From assembly GCF_900637055.1 (NCBI RefSeq), contig NZ_LR134338.1, positions 611,001 through 675,000 of the forward strand: DNA of 64,000 nucleotides, given 5' to 3'. Below the pieces are notes generated by a model. It ran no database searches. It worked only from the letters and a program-made list of their open reading frames with translations, and was not told the DNA's origin. This DNA comes from Brevibacillus brevis (GTDB taxonomy: Bacteria; Bacillota; Bacilli; Brevibacillales; Brevibacillaceae). Position 1 is the first letter of the stretch; each line of letters begins with the position of its first letter. The translations under genes and the position numbers were made by a program. Positions 42,880 through 51,700 of this stretch are shown in pieces.

Positions 42880-42947
42880 TGACAAAGGTTGACACTTCCT
42901 GACACATCGGGTCATTTTCCCGGTTTTTTCTCCGAATCGGTTATACT
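42880..42947 (+). promoter_or_regulatory. Candidate late promoter with three phased TGACA repeats
   Basis: TGACA occurs at 42880, 42890 and 42900, exactly one helical turn apart. The only -10-like hexamer is TATACT at 42942-42947, and its -35 position (CCCGGT) does not fit SigA. The layout suggests an activator- or alternative-sigma-dependent promoter for the tailocin operon. Confidence 0.5.
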
Positions 42948-42978
42948 TGAGTCAAGCGAAACAAGTAAGAGAGATACG

Positions 42979-43011
42979 AGCCATCCGATGAAGCTGTCGG
43001 GTGGCTTTTTA
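42979..43011 (+). terminator. Intrinsic terminator inside the tail-operon leader
   Basis: AGCCATCCGA/TCGGGTGGCT 10-bp stem (one wobble), an 8-base loop and T5. It lies only about 30 bases after the predicted start of transcription and 200 bases before the first structural gene, so it may be an attenuator needing antitermination. The remaining leader to 43217 has no solid gene; a 20-codon ORF from GTG 43171 to 43233 is possible. Confidence 0.65.
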
Positions 43012-43217
43012 TGTACACCGCCGACTCTAATGTCCGGCGATCAGGGAAAATGGCGATTGGCGCCACACGATGTTGCGAGTTCAAAGCCACAGGCTACTCG
43101 CTCCCTGCTCGGCGGGCATTTGCCGTGGATGCCTTGCCAAATGAAGGGAAGTAGTGGGGGGAAGAGACATGTGACGAAGACAGAAGAGAATACCGCAAGC
43201 ATGGGAGGTGGAGCTGG

Positions 43218-43667
43218 ATGGATCGAGAGCTAGCCGTTCTCATTGAACTGGTGAATGAAGCGTATCCAGGGCTGGCTATTGTTGTGAATGTGGACGACTG
43301 GATGGCGCAGCGATTCCAGCCGCCTATCGCGTTTCTTTTGACGCAAGGGGTCCGCGAAGAAGGAAGAAGCCTCACTTCCTATCAAGTGGTCTCAGAAGCA
43401 GCCATCGTCCTCCACTATCCAAAGGTAGCAGGTGTCTACCAGCCGCTTTCAGCAGAGCCGCTGCGTGAGCTTCTTCGCCAAAGGCAGTTCAGCTATCAAG
43501 GCAGGACGTCTGGATTGTCCATCGAGATCGACAGCTCCACCTTGCGTATTTGGCGGGATAAAAAGGACCGGACGGAAATCGCGTTCCAGTTCACCTACAA
43601 CGTGGCGGTGCAGAGAGCAGCCACAGACAAAATCAACGAATTTGATGTAGAGGGGGTCCGATCATAG
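43218..43667 (+). CDS. Tail terminator/completion-like protein
   Basis: 149 residues from ATG 43218 (GGAGGTGGAG upstream). It is the first structural gene of the tail operon, two genes before the sheath. That is the position of the XkdJ-type tail completion protein, which caps the tube and sheath. The sequence is not diagnostic (QRFQPPIAFLLTQG, EIDSSTLRIWRDKKDRTEIA). The stop overlaps the next GTG start. Confidence 0.5.
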   Translation: MDRELAVLIELVNEAYPGLAIVVNVDDWMAQRFQPPIAFLLTQGVREEGRSLTSYQVVSEAAIVLHYPKVAGVYQPLSAEPLRELLRQRQFSYQGRTSGLSIEIDSSTLRIWRDKKDRTEIAFQFTYNVAVQRAATDKINEFDVEGVRS

Positions 43668-43858
43668 TGGCACGAAAAGATCAACAAGCACAGGCCCCAG
43701 AGCTTGTGCAAACCAAACAAGAGTGGATCAAGAGCGCCGCCTATCTTGGAGCCGAACGGTTCGAGGTAGCAGGTGCTCTTTTTTCTGAAGCAGATAATCA
43801 AGAACTGGCAGAAGGACAAGTGAAGAGCCGACTGACCAAATACAAAGGCGGGGTGTAA
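43667..43858 (+). CDS. Small conserved tail-operon protein
   Basis: 63 residues from GTG 43667. The C-terminal part (EWIKSAAYLGAERFEVAGAL, then VKSRLTKYKGGV) resembles the small proteins encoded directly before tail sheath genes in Gram-positive contractile-tailed phages. Their role is unclear. Two bases separate it from the sheath gene. Confidence 0.6.
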   Translation: MARKDQQAQAPELVQTKQEWIKSAAYLGAERFEVAGALFSEADNQELAEGQVKSRLTKYKGGV

Positions 43859-43860
43859 GC

Positions 43861-45198
43861 ATGACCATTCAACGTGAACGTCCGGGTGTAACGGTAGAAC
43901 TGATCGCAAAAGCAAAAGAACGTGTAGTACCGAAGAGCGGTGTCGTACTGGTGCCGTATCAAGCAGAGTGGGGCGCGCCAGATGAGCTCGTCAAGCTGGG
44001 GAGCTTTGAGGAGCGGCTTGCACATACATTTGGCAAGGTCGATACCGTGGAGCTGGCAGCAGAAGGTGGCGCGACGATTCTCGCGTACCGCATGACGAAT
44101 GGCACAGCCACAAAAGCAGCGTATGAGCAAGCCGATGCGATCAGAGTCGAGGCTCTGTACCCAGGTTTGGTAGGTAACGAGTTGAAGGTTGCGATCACTG
44201 CCTCAACGTCTGAGCCAGGCAAGAAGGAACTCCAGGTAACAGGCCCGCTTCAAACCGAGAAGTTTTCGTTTGCGGATGCGAATGAGCTGGCAGCGAAAAC
44301 GAGCCAATCCAATTATGTGCGTGTGAAAAAGCTGGGTGAGACTGCCGTTACAATTGTGCCAGATACAGCGCTGACAGGAGCGACAAGCGGTACAGCAGCG
44401 CTCACTTCTGCGGACTCGACTAAGCTGTTCATGGCTGTGTCCGGCGCTGATTTTGACACGATGTATCTGCCTTTTGACGATGCGGCTGTACAAGCGGCAG
44501 CGAAACAATTCATGAGCGACCGTCGTGCGCAAAATAAGAAGCTCAGCACGCTGGTGATCGGCGGCAAGGCGGCGGATGACGAGAACATGGCGAAGCACAT
44601 CGAGCGATCTGTGGCGCAAAATGCCCGTTTTGTCGTGAACAGTGCTATTGCTGGTCAACACAACAACGGGAAAGTATATGGCAGCCTGGAGTGGGCCGCA
44701 TGGGTAGCGGGTATGATCGCCGCGACACCTGCGCATGAATCGCTGACAGCCGTCGTCGTTCCGTTGAAAAAAGCGCTCAAGGACTGGGGCCACACCGATA
44801 TTTTGAGTGCGCTGGGCTCTGGTACGCTGATCGCAACCCGCGACGGAGATGTGTACATCATCGAGAGCGCCGTCAATACGCTGGCTGTACTGGGTACGCA
44901 TGAGCGCGAGGACTACGGAAAAATCCGTGTCAGCATGACGCTGGATCAGATCGTCAATGATATCAGCCAAGTCGGCAAGAAATACAAAGGCAAGCTCGGC
45001 AACAACGATTTGGGCGGCGCGGTGTTTGTCTCTGCCGTCAATGCGTACATGACCGTCCGCGAGCAGCAAGGCGCAATTGATAAAGGCTGGACGTTTACGG
45101 ATCAAAAGAACGGCATCGGGGATCGCCGTGGTTTCCTCTTGTCTGCGAAGCCGCTTGATGCCATCGAATACTTTGACATTGACTGGGAGGTGCTGTAA
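43861..45198 (+). CDS. Contractile tail sheath protein (XkdK-like)
   Basis: 445 residues, a full-length sheath protein of the PBSX/XkdK type. The N-terminus IQRERPGVTVELIAKAKERV and the C-terminal domain (MTLDQIVNDISQVGKKYKGK, KNGIGDRRGFLLSAKPLDAI, IEYFDIDWEVL) are characteristic. Its contraction drives the inner tube through the target envelope. The tube gene starts immediately after the stop. Confidence 0.93.
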   Translation: MTIQRERPGVTVELIAKAKERVVPKSGVVLVPYQAEWGAPDELVKLGSFEERLAHTFGKVDTVELAAEGGATILAYRMTNGTATKAAYEQADAIRVEALYPGLVGNELKVAITASTSEPGKKELQVTGPLQTEKFSFADANELAAKTSQSNYVRVKKLGETAVTIVPDTALTGATSGTAALTSADSTKLFMAVSGADFDTMYLPFDDAAVQAAAKQFMSDRRAQNKKLSTLVIGGKAADDENMAKHIERSVAQNARFVVNSAIAGQHNNGKVYGSLEWAAWVAGMIAATPAHESLTAVVVPLKKALKDWGHTDILSALGSGTLIATRDGDVYIIESAVNTLAVLGTHEREDYGKIRVSMTLDQIVNDISQVGKKYKGKLGNNDLGGAVFVSAVNAYMTVREQQGAIDKGWTFTDQKNGIGDRRGFLLSAKPLDAIEYFDIDWEVL

Positions 45199-45651
45199 TT
45201 GGCTATTGCACGTGATATTAAACTGAAGAACTGCCAAATTTACGATGAAAACGGAGACCCGATCTTCGGTACCCTTGAAGGAAAAATGGTCCTCAAGGTG
45301 GAGTACGGCGACACGAACCGCCTGCAAAAAGGAAAAATCCAGACTGTCAACGACTGGCATGTAGAAGTGACATTGAAAATTACCGCAACCAACGCTGCGC
45401 TGAAATACTACTGCGTCGATCAATTGACTCAAGGCAAGACCCCAGTCCTCCCATTCCTGATCGGCGAGACGCTGGACAAGGAAGCGGGCAACTCCGAACG
45501 CGTCCGCATTTCGAATATCGTGCTGAACCCAGACGAGATTACGCTGTGGGAAGCAAAAGCAGACGGCAACGATCACGCGACATACGACCTAAAAGGGATG
45601 TCCATCGAAAAGCCGGACTACCTCGATGAATTGCCAACCTACACCGAATAG
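45199..45651 (+). CDS. Tail tube protein (XkdM-like)
   Basis: 150 residues from TTG 45199, directly after the sheath stop, with GGGAGGTGCTG as ribosome site. It resembles XkdM-type tube proteins (DIKLKNCQIYDENGDPIFGT, DEITLWEAKADGNDHATYDL). It polymerises into the rigid inner tube. Confidence 0.85.
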   Translation: MAIARDIKLKNCQIYDENGDPIFGTLEGKMVLKVEYGDTNRLQKGKIQTVNDWHVEVTLKITATNAALKYYCVDQLTQGKTPVLPFLIGETLDKEAGNSERVRISNIVLNPDEITLWEAKADGNDHATYDLKGMSIEKPDYLDELPTYTE

Positions 45652-45665
45652 GAGAGTGCTTGCAT

Positions 45666-46052
45666 ATGAACAAAAACAAACTCGAGAAATTTTTGGCCAA
45701 AGCCAATGAACAAGCTCCGCGAAAAGAAATCACCGTAACCATCGACGGGGACGAGTGGAAGGTTCGTCAATTGAATTTGTCCGAGCTGCGCGATTGCGAA
45801 CGCATGGCTGACAAAGGCGAGAAAACGGATTGGTTCCTGTACAACGATGCACGTCTGGTGAAAGCCACCGAGTACGATTTCCCTTGGAACCAGGAAGAGC
45901 TGAAGAAAGCATACAAGGTCGGCACCAAGTACGAGCTCGTCGAGAAAATTTTCCGCGACAATCCAGAAGGCTACACCAAGCTGCTCAATGCTGTCCGTGA
46001 AGTCAATGCAACCCAGACGGAAGAAGAAGCCATTGAAGAAGCAAAAAACTGA
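45666..46052 (+). CDS. Tail assembly chaperone, short form (XkdN-like)
   Basis: 128 residues from ATG 45666 (AGGAGAG upstream). The ATG is preferred over TTG 45660. The core EITVTIDGDEWKVRQLNLSE and the acidic end resemble XkdN-like chaperones, equivalent to lambda gpG. It coats the tape measure protein before tube assembly. The last codons contain a -1 slippery heptamer immediately before the stop. Confidence 0.82.
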   Translation: MNKNKLEKFLAKANEQAPRKEITVTIDGDEWKVRQLNLSELRDCERMADKGEKTDWFLYNDARLVKATEYDFPWNQEELKKAYKVGTKYELVEKIFRDNPEGYTKLLNAVREVNATQTEEEAIEEAKN

Positions 46053-46216
46053 TCCGATCTGACGGCGAGGCCTGGCATATTTGCCGCGCTTTTCTAAAAG
46101 GCAGAGGCCGCCCGTCGGATCTACTCGAGTACGAAGTCGATTTGTACAAGCAGAAGCTGTTTATTTTTGCTTGTCAGATGATTGAGGCGGAGGACGAGGA
46201 AAGGGCTGGGGGGTAG
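45666..46216 (+). CDS. Tail assembly chaperone, long form by programmed -1 frameshift
   Basis: A -1 shift at 46043-46049 fuses the short chaperone to 55 further codons ending at TAG 46214-46216. The extension is clearly coding (RAFLKGRGRPSDLLEYEVDL, YKQKLFIFACQMIEAEDEE), and it has no start of its own. It fills the space before the tape measure gene, as gpGT-type extensions do. Confidence 0.8.
46043..46049 (+). promoter_or_regulatory. -1 ribosomal frameshift slippery site A-AAA-AAC
   Basis: The zero-frame codons GCA AAA AAC TGA place the classic heptamer right before the stop. Downstream, GATCCGA (46051-46057) can pair with TCGGATC (46115-46121) around further GC-rich pairing, a possible stimulatory structure. 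Confidence 0.8.
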
Positions 46217-46279
46217 GTCTCCCGGCTTTTTTCGGGTTCTGCTGGGTGTAGACATCTGGGAGGACAAGGAGGTGAAAGA

Positions 46280-48655
46280 ATGGCAGGAACAATGATGGAA
46301 ACGTTTGATGCTTATAGCGGAATAGTAGGTAAATATGACGAATTCGAAAAAGGACTCCTGGGCTCACTAACTCCCATGATCGAAAAGGCTCTTGGAACAA
46401 CGCTGAGTTCGGTTGCCCAAGAAGCTCAGGCGACAGAAAGAGAAAAGACACTTTTTGAAGCTGGTGGCAAAGGTAATGAGCAACTCCTGAAGGTAGAAGA
46501 GACTTCCATAAAAATACGTGAGCTCAACCCGGATATAAAGAAAGATCAAGCATACGGCCTCATCGCCAAAGCCGAACTTGTGCATGCTTCCAATGGTTTA
46601 AAGTACGCAGAAAAAGCAGGCATGCTAAAATACACGACGAGGTTTACGGAAGATGAGATCATGAAAATGATGAGTTCCATTGAGTTTTCTACTGGTCATG
46701 ATAGTACTGTTAGACAGTCAAATGCCGTTCAGTATTTAAGCAACAAGGGAGGGGGAGCCGCGACCGGAAAATTTGTGGAATCCATGGCTCACTTCAACCT
46801 TCAGAATGGCAAATTGCTGAATACGCCTGAAAAGATGGCCGCTACTTTTGTCTCAATAGGAAAGCTTTTGAATGATTTTAAAACGTATGGTGCGTTGTAT
46901 GAGAATGCAATGAAGATGTCGGATAATGGTGATCTCGCCGTAATCCTTGAGAAGCATTACAAGGCTCAAAATAAGAAGGATGCAAAGGCCAAGGCCGCCC
47001 AAGATATAGCAAAGCTGAATCGAGATTTCGCATCGGGGGAGAAAGAAACAATTAATATCGCCCTCGCAAAACTCATAACGACTTTTTCTTCCATAAAAGA
47101 TGAGACAACACAACGAGAGGCATTCACTGGGTTGACAGGCGATGCTGGAGATGAGTTGTCGAAAGGTCTGAAAGAAGTAAAGGATATAACTACAGGGGTT
47201 TTTGTACCAGAATATGAAAAACAAAACGAATATAAAGTCGGGAATGAAGCGGTGAATGCACATAAGCTGTCTGCACAGAACGATGTTTATTTCAAACCTG
47301 GGCAGGCACAAGCGATGGCAAGAAACGAGGCCATGGAGATCGCGACTCTGTACACAGAACAAATGTCTGGGATAAATACGGAGATTTCGAAAGCAGCTGA
47401 AGGAGTAATGAGCTCATTCAACTCTTTGGACGAGTCGATAAAAGGTACTGCGATTTTTGCCGGAGGATTACTACTCCTTGGTAGTGCTCTGAACATCCAT
47501 ACGACATCTCAACTGAAAAAATTCAAAGATCTTCGGACAACAATAGAAAAGTTTCCTCAAGAAGCAACTGGCGAAAAAAACTGCTGCTGTTGCTGTTGTC
47601 AGGGAAATAGCCGTAAACGTAAATCAGGTTCCTCTTCAAAAAATAGACGTAACAAGAATACTCCTAGGAAACGACGTACGAGTGAGGTTATAGACCAGCT
47701 AGCAGATCAGTTAAAAGACCAGCTCATGAAACGCTTTCCTTTGGGGAAGCTCAAAGGTGGGCGGACAGGTAAGATCATGTTGGGCCTTGGGCTTGGGGGA
47801 TTGTGGTTGGGTAAAGACAAGCTTGTGGAGCAGTTTAATAGCTTGTCATTAGACAAACTCAAGGGTGAGTTCATGAATAAGCTTGAAGAATTGCACCCGA
47901 ATAAGCTCAAAGATGGACTCATGAAAGGCCTCGGTCTTGAGGGATTGTGGTTGGGAAAAGACAAGCTTGTGGAGCAGTTCAAAGGCTTGTCATTCGACCA
48001 ACTCAAGGATGGGTTCATGAATAAGCTTGGAGAATTGCACCCGAGTAAACTCAAAGACAAATTTATGGAACAGTTCAAGCGTTTGCCTCTGGACAAGTTT
48101 AACTTCGGGCCGAAAAAGGTGCCCTACCTCGGAACCTTAACAAGTCTCGAAGAAGTTCTCACATCGGAGAACAAACTTGACGTTGCCGCTCGTTTTGGAG
48201 CGGAGACCGTCGGTGGCTGGGCTGGAGGAAGAGTGGGAATGCTCGCCGGAGCAGCCCTTGGTTCACTCGTTACACCTGGAGCTGGTTCATTCGTCGGCGG
48301 TTTGGCTGGTGGTGTCGGTGGCAATATCAGTGGATCAATGGCAGGTGGAGCCCTATATGATTGGGTCAAATCATGGTGGCAGGACACGTCTCCTCCACAA
48401 TCGGTTAGTATACAACCCTTAATCCCAGCAGTTGCTTCGATGCCCAATCGTTCACCTGTCAGCAGCATGCCGAAACAGCCCGTCTCCATCACCATTCCGC
48501 AAATTTCAGTCCCATTACACGTACAAGGTGTACTGCAGGATATCCCGACCATGTTGAAAATGCTCAGCGATCCATCTGTCGCGCAGAGAATCAAAGACAT
48601 CATCGAACGTTCTCTGCTGGATGCACTAGAGACGAGGGGAGGGGTAACCACATGA
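46280..48655 (+). CDS. Tail tape measure protein
   Basis: 791 residues behind AAGGAGGTG. It is mostly helical and coiled-coil-like, with a hydrophobic segment (GTAIFAGGLLLLGSALNI, about 394-411) and a glycine-rich hydrophobic region near 640-700 typical of tape measures. Unusual features are six consecutive Cys (residues 435-440) followed by a very basic stretch, and a 48-residue tandem repeat (47783-47926 and 47927-48070, each with GLWLGKDKLVEQF). The protein sets tail length and may be injected. It is called from position and character, as the sequence is divergent. Confidence 0.8.
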   Translation: MAGTMMETFDAYSGIVGKYDEFEKGLLGSLTPMIEKALGTTLSSVAQEAQATEREKTLFEAGGKGNEQLLKVEETSIKIRELNPDIKKDQAYGLIAKAELVHASNGLKYAEKAGMLKYTTRFTEDEIMKMMSSIEFSTGHDSTVRQSNAVQYLSNKGGGAATGKFVESMAHFNLQNGKLLNTPEKMAATFVSIGKLLNDFKTYGALYENAMKMSDNGDLAVILEKHYKAQNKKDAKAKAAQDIAKLNRDFASGEKETINIALAKLITTFSSIKDETTQREAFTGLTGDAGDELSKGLKEVKDITTGVFVPEYEKQNEYKVGNEAVNAHKLSAQNDVYFKPGQAQAMARNEAMEIATLYTEQMSGINTEISKAAEGVMSSFNSLDESIKGTAIFAGGLLLLGSALNIHTTSQLKKFKDLRTTIEKFPQEATGEKNCCCCCCQGNSRKRKSGSSSKNRRNKNTPRKRRTSEVIDQLADQLKDQLMKRFPLGKLKGGRTGKIMLGLGLGGLWLGKDKLVEQFNSLSLDKLKGEFMNKLEELHPNKLKDGLMKGLGLEGLWLGKDKLVEQFKGLSFDQLKDGFMNKLGELHPSKLKDKFMEQFKRLPLDKFNFGPKKVPYLGTLTSLEEVLTSENKLDVAARFGAETVGGWAGGRVGMLAGAALGSLVTPGAGSFVGGLAGGVGGNISGSMAGGALYDWVKSWWQDTSPPQSVSIQPLIPAVASMPNRSPVSSMPKQPVSITIPQISVPLHVQGVLQDIPTMLKMLSDPSVAQRIKDIIERSLLDALETRGGVTT

Positions 48656-49242
48656 TCCGACTTCAAGGCAAATACAGGCTGACGTTTCCGGTCACACCCG
48701 CAGAAATCCAGTTTCGCGGATACGGCAATGATATCGAGAGTACAACATCGATTACATTATTGTCCGGCAACCGCATCTCTTCCAGACGCCCAAAGTCTAT
48801 CTCCTTTGACTTCATCTTACCCGGAGACAGTACGGCTCCCTATGTCGAGGTGCAGGGCTATCAAGGGCCCAGACAGTGGCTTGCTGGATTGGATCGCTTA
48901 ACGGGCTCTGAAGCACTTTTGACTATAGAGGAGCTTGATCTGGCGTGGAATGTGCTCATCGGGCCATGTGACGGCAAATTTCATGGAAAAAACGTCGATT
49001 TTCATGGCTCGATTGAGCTGCCGCTGTTTGTCAAAGACGAATTCATTACGTGGAGCAATCAGACACAGCTTCTATCCCCGGGGGCGGTCATTACGAAACA
49101 GCAGCCAGCTCGTCCGAACACGAGCGGGAAGGTAGCAAAGAAGACGAAGAAGCAGCAAGCGGCCCCACGGATAGACAGCAAAAAGTTGGAAGACAGGAAA
49201 AGAGAGATTCACGAAAAGCTAGAAAGAGAAAACAGAATGTAA
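48652..49242 (+). CDS. Baseplate/tail protein (XkdP-like N-terminal part)
   Basis: 196 residues, ATG overlapping the tape measure stop (ATGA). The N-terminal segment FPVTPAEIQFRGYGNDIEST and SRRPKSISFDFILPGD are typical of the XkdP region of PBSX-like tails. Unlike XkdP, no LysM peptidoglycan-binding domain is visible. The C-terminus is a Lys/Glu-rich charged tail instead. It probably links the tube tip to the hub. Confidence 0.7.
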   Translation: MIRLQGKYRLTFPVTPAEIQFRGYGNDIESTTSITLLSGNRISSRRPKSISFDFILPGDSTAPYVEVQGYQGPRQWLAGLDRLTGSEALLTIEELDLAWNVLIGPCDGKFHGKNVDFHGSIELPLFVKDEFITWSNQTQLLSPGAVITKQQPARPNTSGKVAKKTKKQQAAPRIDSKKLEDRKREIHEKLERENRM

Positions 49243-49257
49243 CGGAGGGCAGACGAA

Positions 49258-50211
49258 ATGAAAGTCATTTACGGAAAAGAACAGACCCGCTATGACCTGA
49301 CCCCAGCCGTTACCGAGTTGTCCTGGTCCTCTGCCAGGGGACAAATCGCGCAAAATTGCGATGTGAGAATCAAGGAAGGCCCGCCGCTTCAATCGGCGGG
49401 TTTTTTGATGCTCTTTGCAGGTGCAGAGCTAAAAGAATCCCAACAGCTTTTCCATGGTCCACTCGTTCGTTTTGACCGAGACGATCGGACTGGCGATTTA
49501 TCGGCTACAGCATACGAGTTGGGCTGGTATTTGCAAAAAAACGAAGTCTCCAGACTCAAGCTGGACGGAGACGCAGGGACAGAGCTAGCGCGAATCATCA
49601 AGTCGGCAGGTATCAATTTTAGCTGCCCTTCCTTCGGTTTTACGGTCAAGGAGAGAATCTCTTCCCAATCATACACGTCTCTCTTTACTTCGCTGACCGA
49701 GCAAGCTTATGAAAAGACAGGCATCCGCTATTTCGTGCAATACCAGCGCGATAAGTTGACGGTACTGCCCGAGGGGAAAAACAGCATCATCCCGATGTTC
49801 AAGGCTAGTTTACTCGCAAGCAGTTCAACGGGAGAAAGTATCGAGGATGCTTACACTGTCGTGACAGTAGAGCGCTACCGGGATGATCGGGTCGTGAGCA
49901 GTGCAACGAAATCTAACGATAGCCTGGTCAAACAAATCGGGCGCATGCAAAAAATCATCGACGCAGGCGAGGACAAAAACGTAGCTGGATTGGCAGCCAA
50001 GCAGCTTGCAGAGTTGTCCAAAATTCCCAAGACACGCTCCATTTCGGTTAGGCACGAGGATGAGAATGCTGCGAGGCTACGTGCGGGCTGGCTCATCAAA
50101 ATCATGGAAAAAGACAACAAAACTATCACAGATTGGATCGTCACTAGCTGCCAAGCGCGTTGGCAGGGCGGTCAATACACAATGGATCTCCAATTGGAAA
50201 GGAGGACGTAA
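49258..50211 (+). CDS. Baseplate hub protein (XkdQ-like)
   Basis: 317 residues (GGAGGGCAG upstream). The gp27-like hub fold is suggested by TPAVTELSWSSARGQIAQNC, GDLSATAYELGWYLQKNEVS and the late-control-protein-like middle. It follows the XkdP-like gene and precedes the DUF2577 gene, the canonical xkdP-Q-R order. The hub forms the attachment ring of the tube on the baseplate. Confidence 0.85.
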   Translation: MKVIYGKEQTRYDLTPAVTELSWSSARGQIAQNCDVRIKEGPPLQSAGFLMLFAGAELKESQQLFHGPLVRFDRDDRTGDLSATAYELGWYLQKNEVSRLKLDGDAGTELARIIKSAGINFSCPSFGFTVKERISSQSYTSLFTSLTEQAYEKTGIRYFVQYQRDKLTVLPEGKNSIIPMFKASLLASSSTGESIEDAYTVVTVERYRDDRVVSSATKSNDSLVKQIGRMQKIIDAGEDKNVAGLAAKQLAELSKIPKTRSISVRHEDENAARLRAGWLIKIMEKDNKTITDWIVTSCQARWQGGQYTMDLQLERRT

Positions 50212-50214
50212 GAG

Positions 50215-50463
50215 ATGCATTCGGTTATCGCAAAACTAAGAGGGCATGCACAGGACGGTATCGAGAACACCAAAGGGGAGTTCGGCAAGCTTTTGTCAGT
50301 GTCTCCATTGTCAGTAAAACTTGATGAGGACCCGACACCTTTGGAACCGTATGAGCTGTCGGCACTACGTTCTGCCCAATTAAAGCCGGAGGATGTGGGC
50401 AAAAAAGTAGCTTTGTTACGGTGCAACAACGAGCAATACCTCCTGCTTGGGGTGGTGGAATAA
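50215..50463 (+). CDS. DUF2577 baseplate protein (XkdR-like)
   Basis: 82 residues. SPLSVKLDEDPTPLEPYELS, LKPEDVGKKVALLR and the final YLLLGVVE match the DUF2577 OB-fold proteins that lie between hub and sheath initiator in PBSX-like tails. Its TAA overlaps the start of the next gene (TAATG). Confidence 0.82.
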   Translation: MHSVIAKLRGHAQDGIENTKGEFGKLLSVSPLSVKLDEDPTPLEPYELSALRSAQLKPEDVGKKVALLRCNNEQYLLLGVVE

Positions 50464-50897
50464 TGTTTCCGCAGTTGCAAGGAACAGAAGAGATATTGGC
50501 GCAAGGAACCGCATTGCCGATTCCATGGACATATCGGTTCGATTGGGAAACGAAGCAGCTGCGGCAGGGACCAGATGGCAGATATTTGCGCACCAAGACT
50601 TACGTGGAGTACTTGGAGGAGACGGTGAAAAAGATCCTCCATACACGGCGGTTCCGCTATGCAATCTACTCGGAGCGGTATGGTGTAGATTTTTTGTCTG
50701 ACAAGGGGCGAATGCGGTCTGCGCTGTCCTTGTCCGTGATTAAGGCACAGGTGCAAGAAGCGTTGAAGGCGCACAGTGAGATTGAGCATGCGGAGGTGCT
50801 CGATATCCGCTTTGAGGGGAATCGGGTTATTTTACATGTGGAGATTGCCGGGATGCGTGGTTCGACGAGAATGGAGGTGGATGCATGGCAACGTTAG
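50463..50897 (+). CDS. DUF2634 baseplate wedge protein (XkdS-like, gp25 type)
   Basis: 144 residues from ATG 50463, overlapping the previous stop. The DUF2634 features are TYRFDWETKQLRQGPDGRYL and KILHTRRFRYAIYSERYGVD. It is the gp25-like sheath initiator. Its end overlaps the baseplate J gene by 13 bases. Confidence 0.85.
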   Translation: MFPQLQGTEEILAQGTALPIPWTYRFDWETKQLRQGPDGRYLRTKTYVEYLEETVKKILHTRRFRYAIYSERYGVDFLSDKGRMRSALSLSVIKAQVQEALKAHSEIEHAEVLDIRFEGNRVILHVEIAGMRGSTRMEVDAWQR

Positions 50898-51700
50898 AGA
50901 AGCCGGAGATGCCGATACTCCGGGAGACGCCGGACCAGATTTATCAACGGATGGCGAACAGAATGGCGAAATTGGCTGAGCAGCGCGGGGATACGCCGCC
51001 TGCTACGGAGGAAGGGGAAATCTACTACGATCTGGGCTACCCGATTGCGGAGGAAATCAGCGATCAGCAGCAGCTTTTGGAATATGGCTTTCTCCAGAGA
51101 TTCCTTCCTTGGGCGGACGGAGAATTTTTGGACGCAATTGGCGTATTCTTTGGACTGCAAAGGAATGTGGCAGAAGAGGACGATGTCTACAGACAAAGGT
51201 TGATAGATAGGGCCCGAACAGAAGAAGGGGATGGACGCAGGCAAGACTATGAGCGCTGGACCCGAAATGTTGAGGGCGTAGGGGGAGCAGTCGCCGTAGA
51301 GAAAGCGCGGCACGATCTGTCTATTGATGTGTACATTACGGACTTGGCTGGTCAGCCAGCTACACCTGAGCTGGCACAACAAGTACGGACGAAGCTGGAA
51401 GACAAACGACGAGCACTGCACGATCTCCAAATCCATCCCGCAAAAGTGTTTCCGGTAGCCGTCAACGTGAAAGTGACTATGCGTCCAGATGCAGATTTGG
51501 CAAAGATTCAAGAACAGATCATCAAGCAAATCCAAACCTATTTAAAAGGGCGTTCGCAGATCGTATACCAGCAGATCGGAGCGCTCTTTTTTGTGGATGG
51601 CGTGACGGACTTTACAGGCTACACCTTAAATGACGGGGATGTGAACTTGACGGTGCCTGCTGATTCTGTGGCGACGTTAACCGTGGTGGTGACAACATGA
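50885..51700 (+). CDS. Baseplate J family protein (XkdT-like, gp6 type)
   Basis: 271 residues. The N-terminal IYQRMANRMAKLAEQRGDTP and YLD-type middle (FLQRFLPWADGEFLDAIGVF) lead into the baseplate J domain, with DRARTEEGDGRRQDYERWTR and a C-terminal lysine/proline-rich end (KVFPVAVNVKVTM). It builds the wedge that carries the fibres and triggers sheath contraction. Confidence 0.88.
   Translation: MATLEKPEMPILRETPDQIYQRMANRMAKLAEQRGDTPPATEEGEIYYDLGYPIAEEISDQQQLLEYGFLQRFLPWADGEFLDAIGVFFGLQRNVAEEDDVYRQRLIDRARTEEGDGRRQDYERWTRNVEGVGGAVAVEKARHDLSIDVYITDLAGQPATPELAQQVRTKLEDKRRALHDLQIHPAKVFPVAVNVKVTMRPDADLAKIQEQIIKQIQTYLKGRSQIVYQQIGALFFVDGVTDFTGYTLNDGDVNLTVPADSVATLTVVVTT

Noticed and set aside
42889..43233. 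114-codon plus-strand frame in the tail-operon leader
   Set aside because: It overlaps the repeat/promoter region and an intrinsic terminator, has low-complexity content and no ribosome site. Only a 20-codon ORF from GTG 43171 remains possible.
44203..45576. 457-codon minus-strand open frame over sheath and tube genes
   Set aside because: It lies antisense to clearly recognisable tail genes, has no family resemblance and is rich in His/Arg/Cys as shadow frames are.
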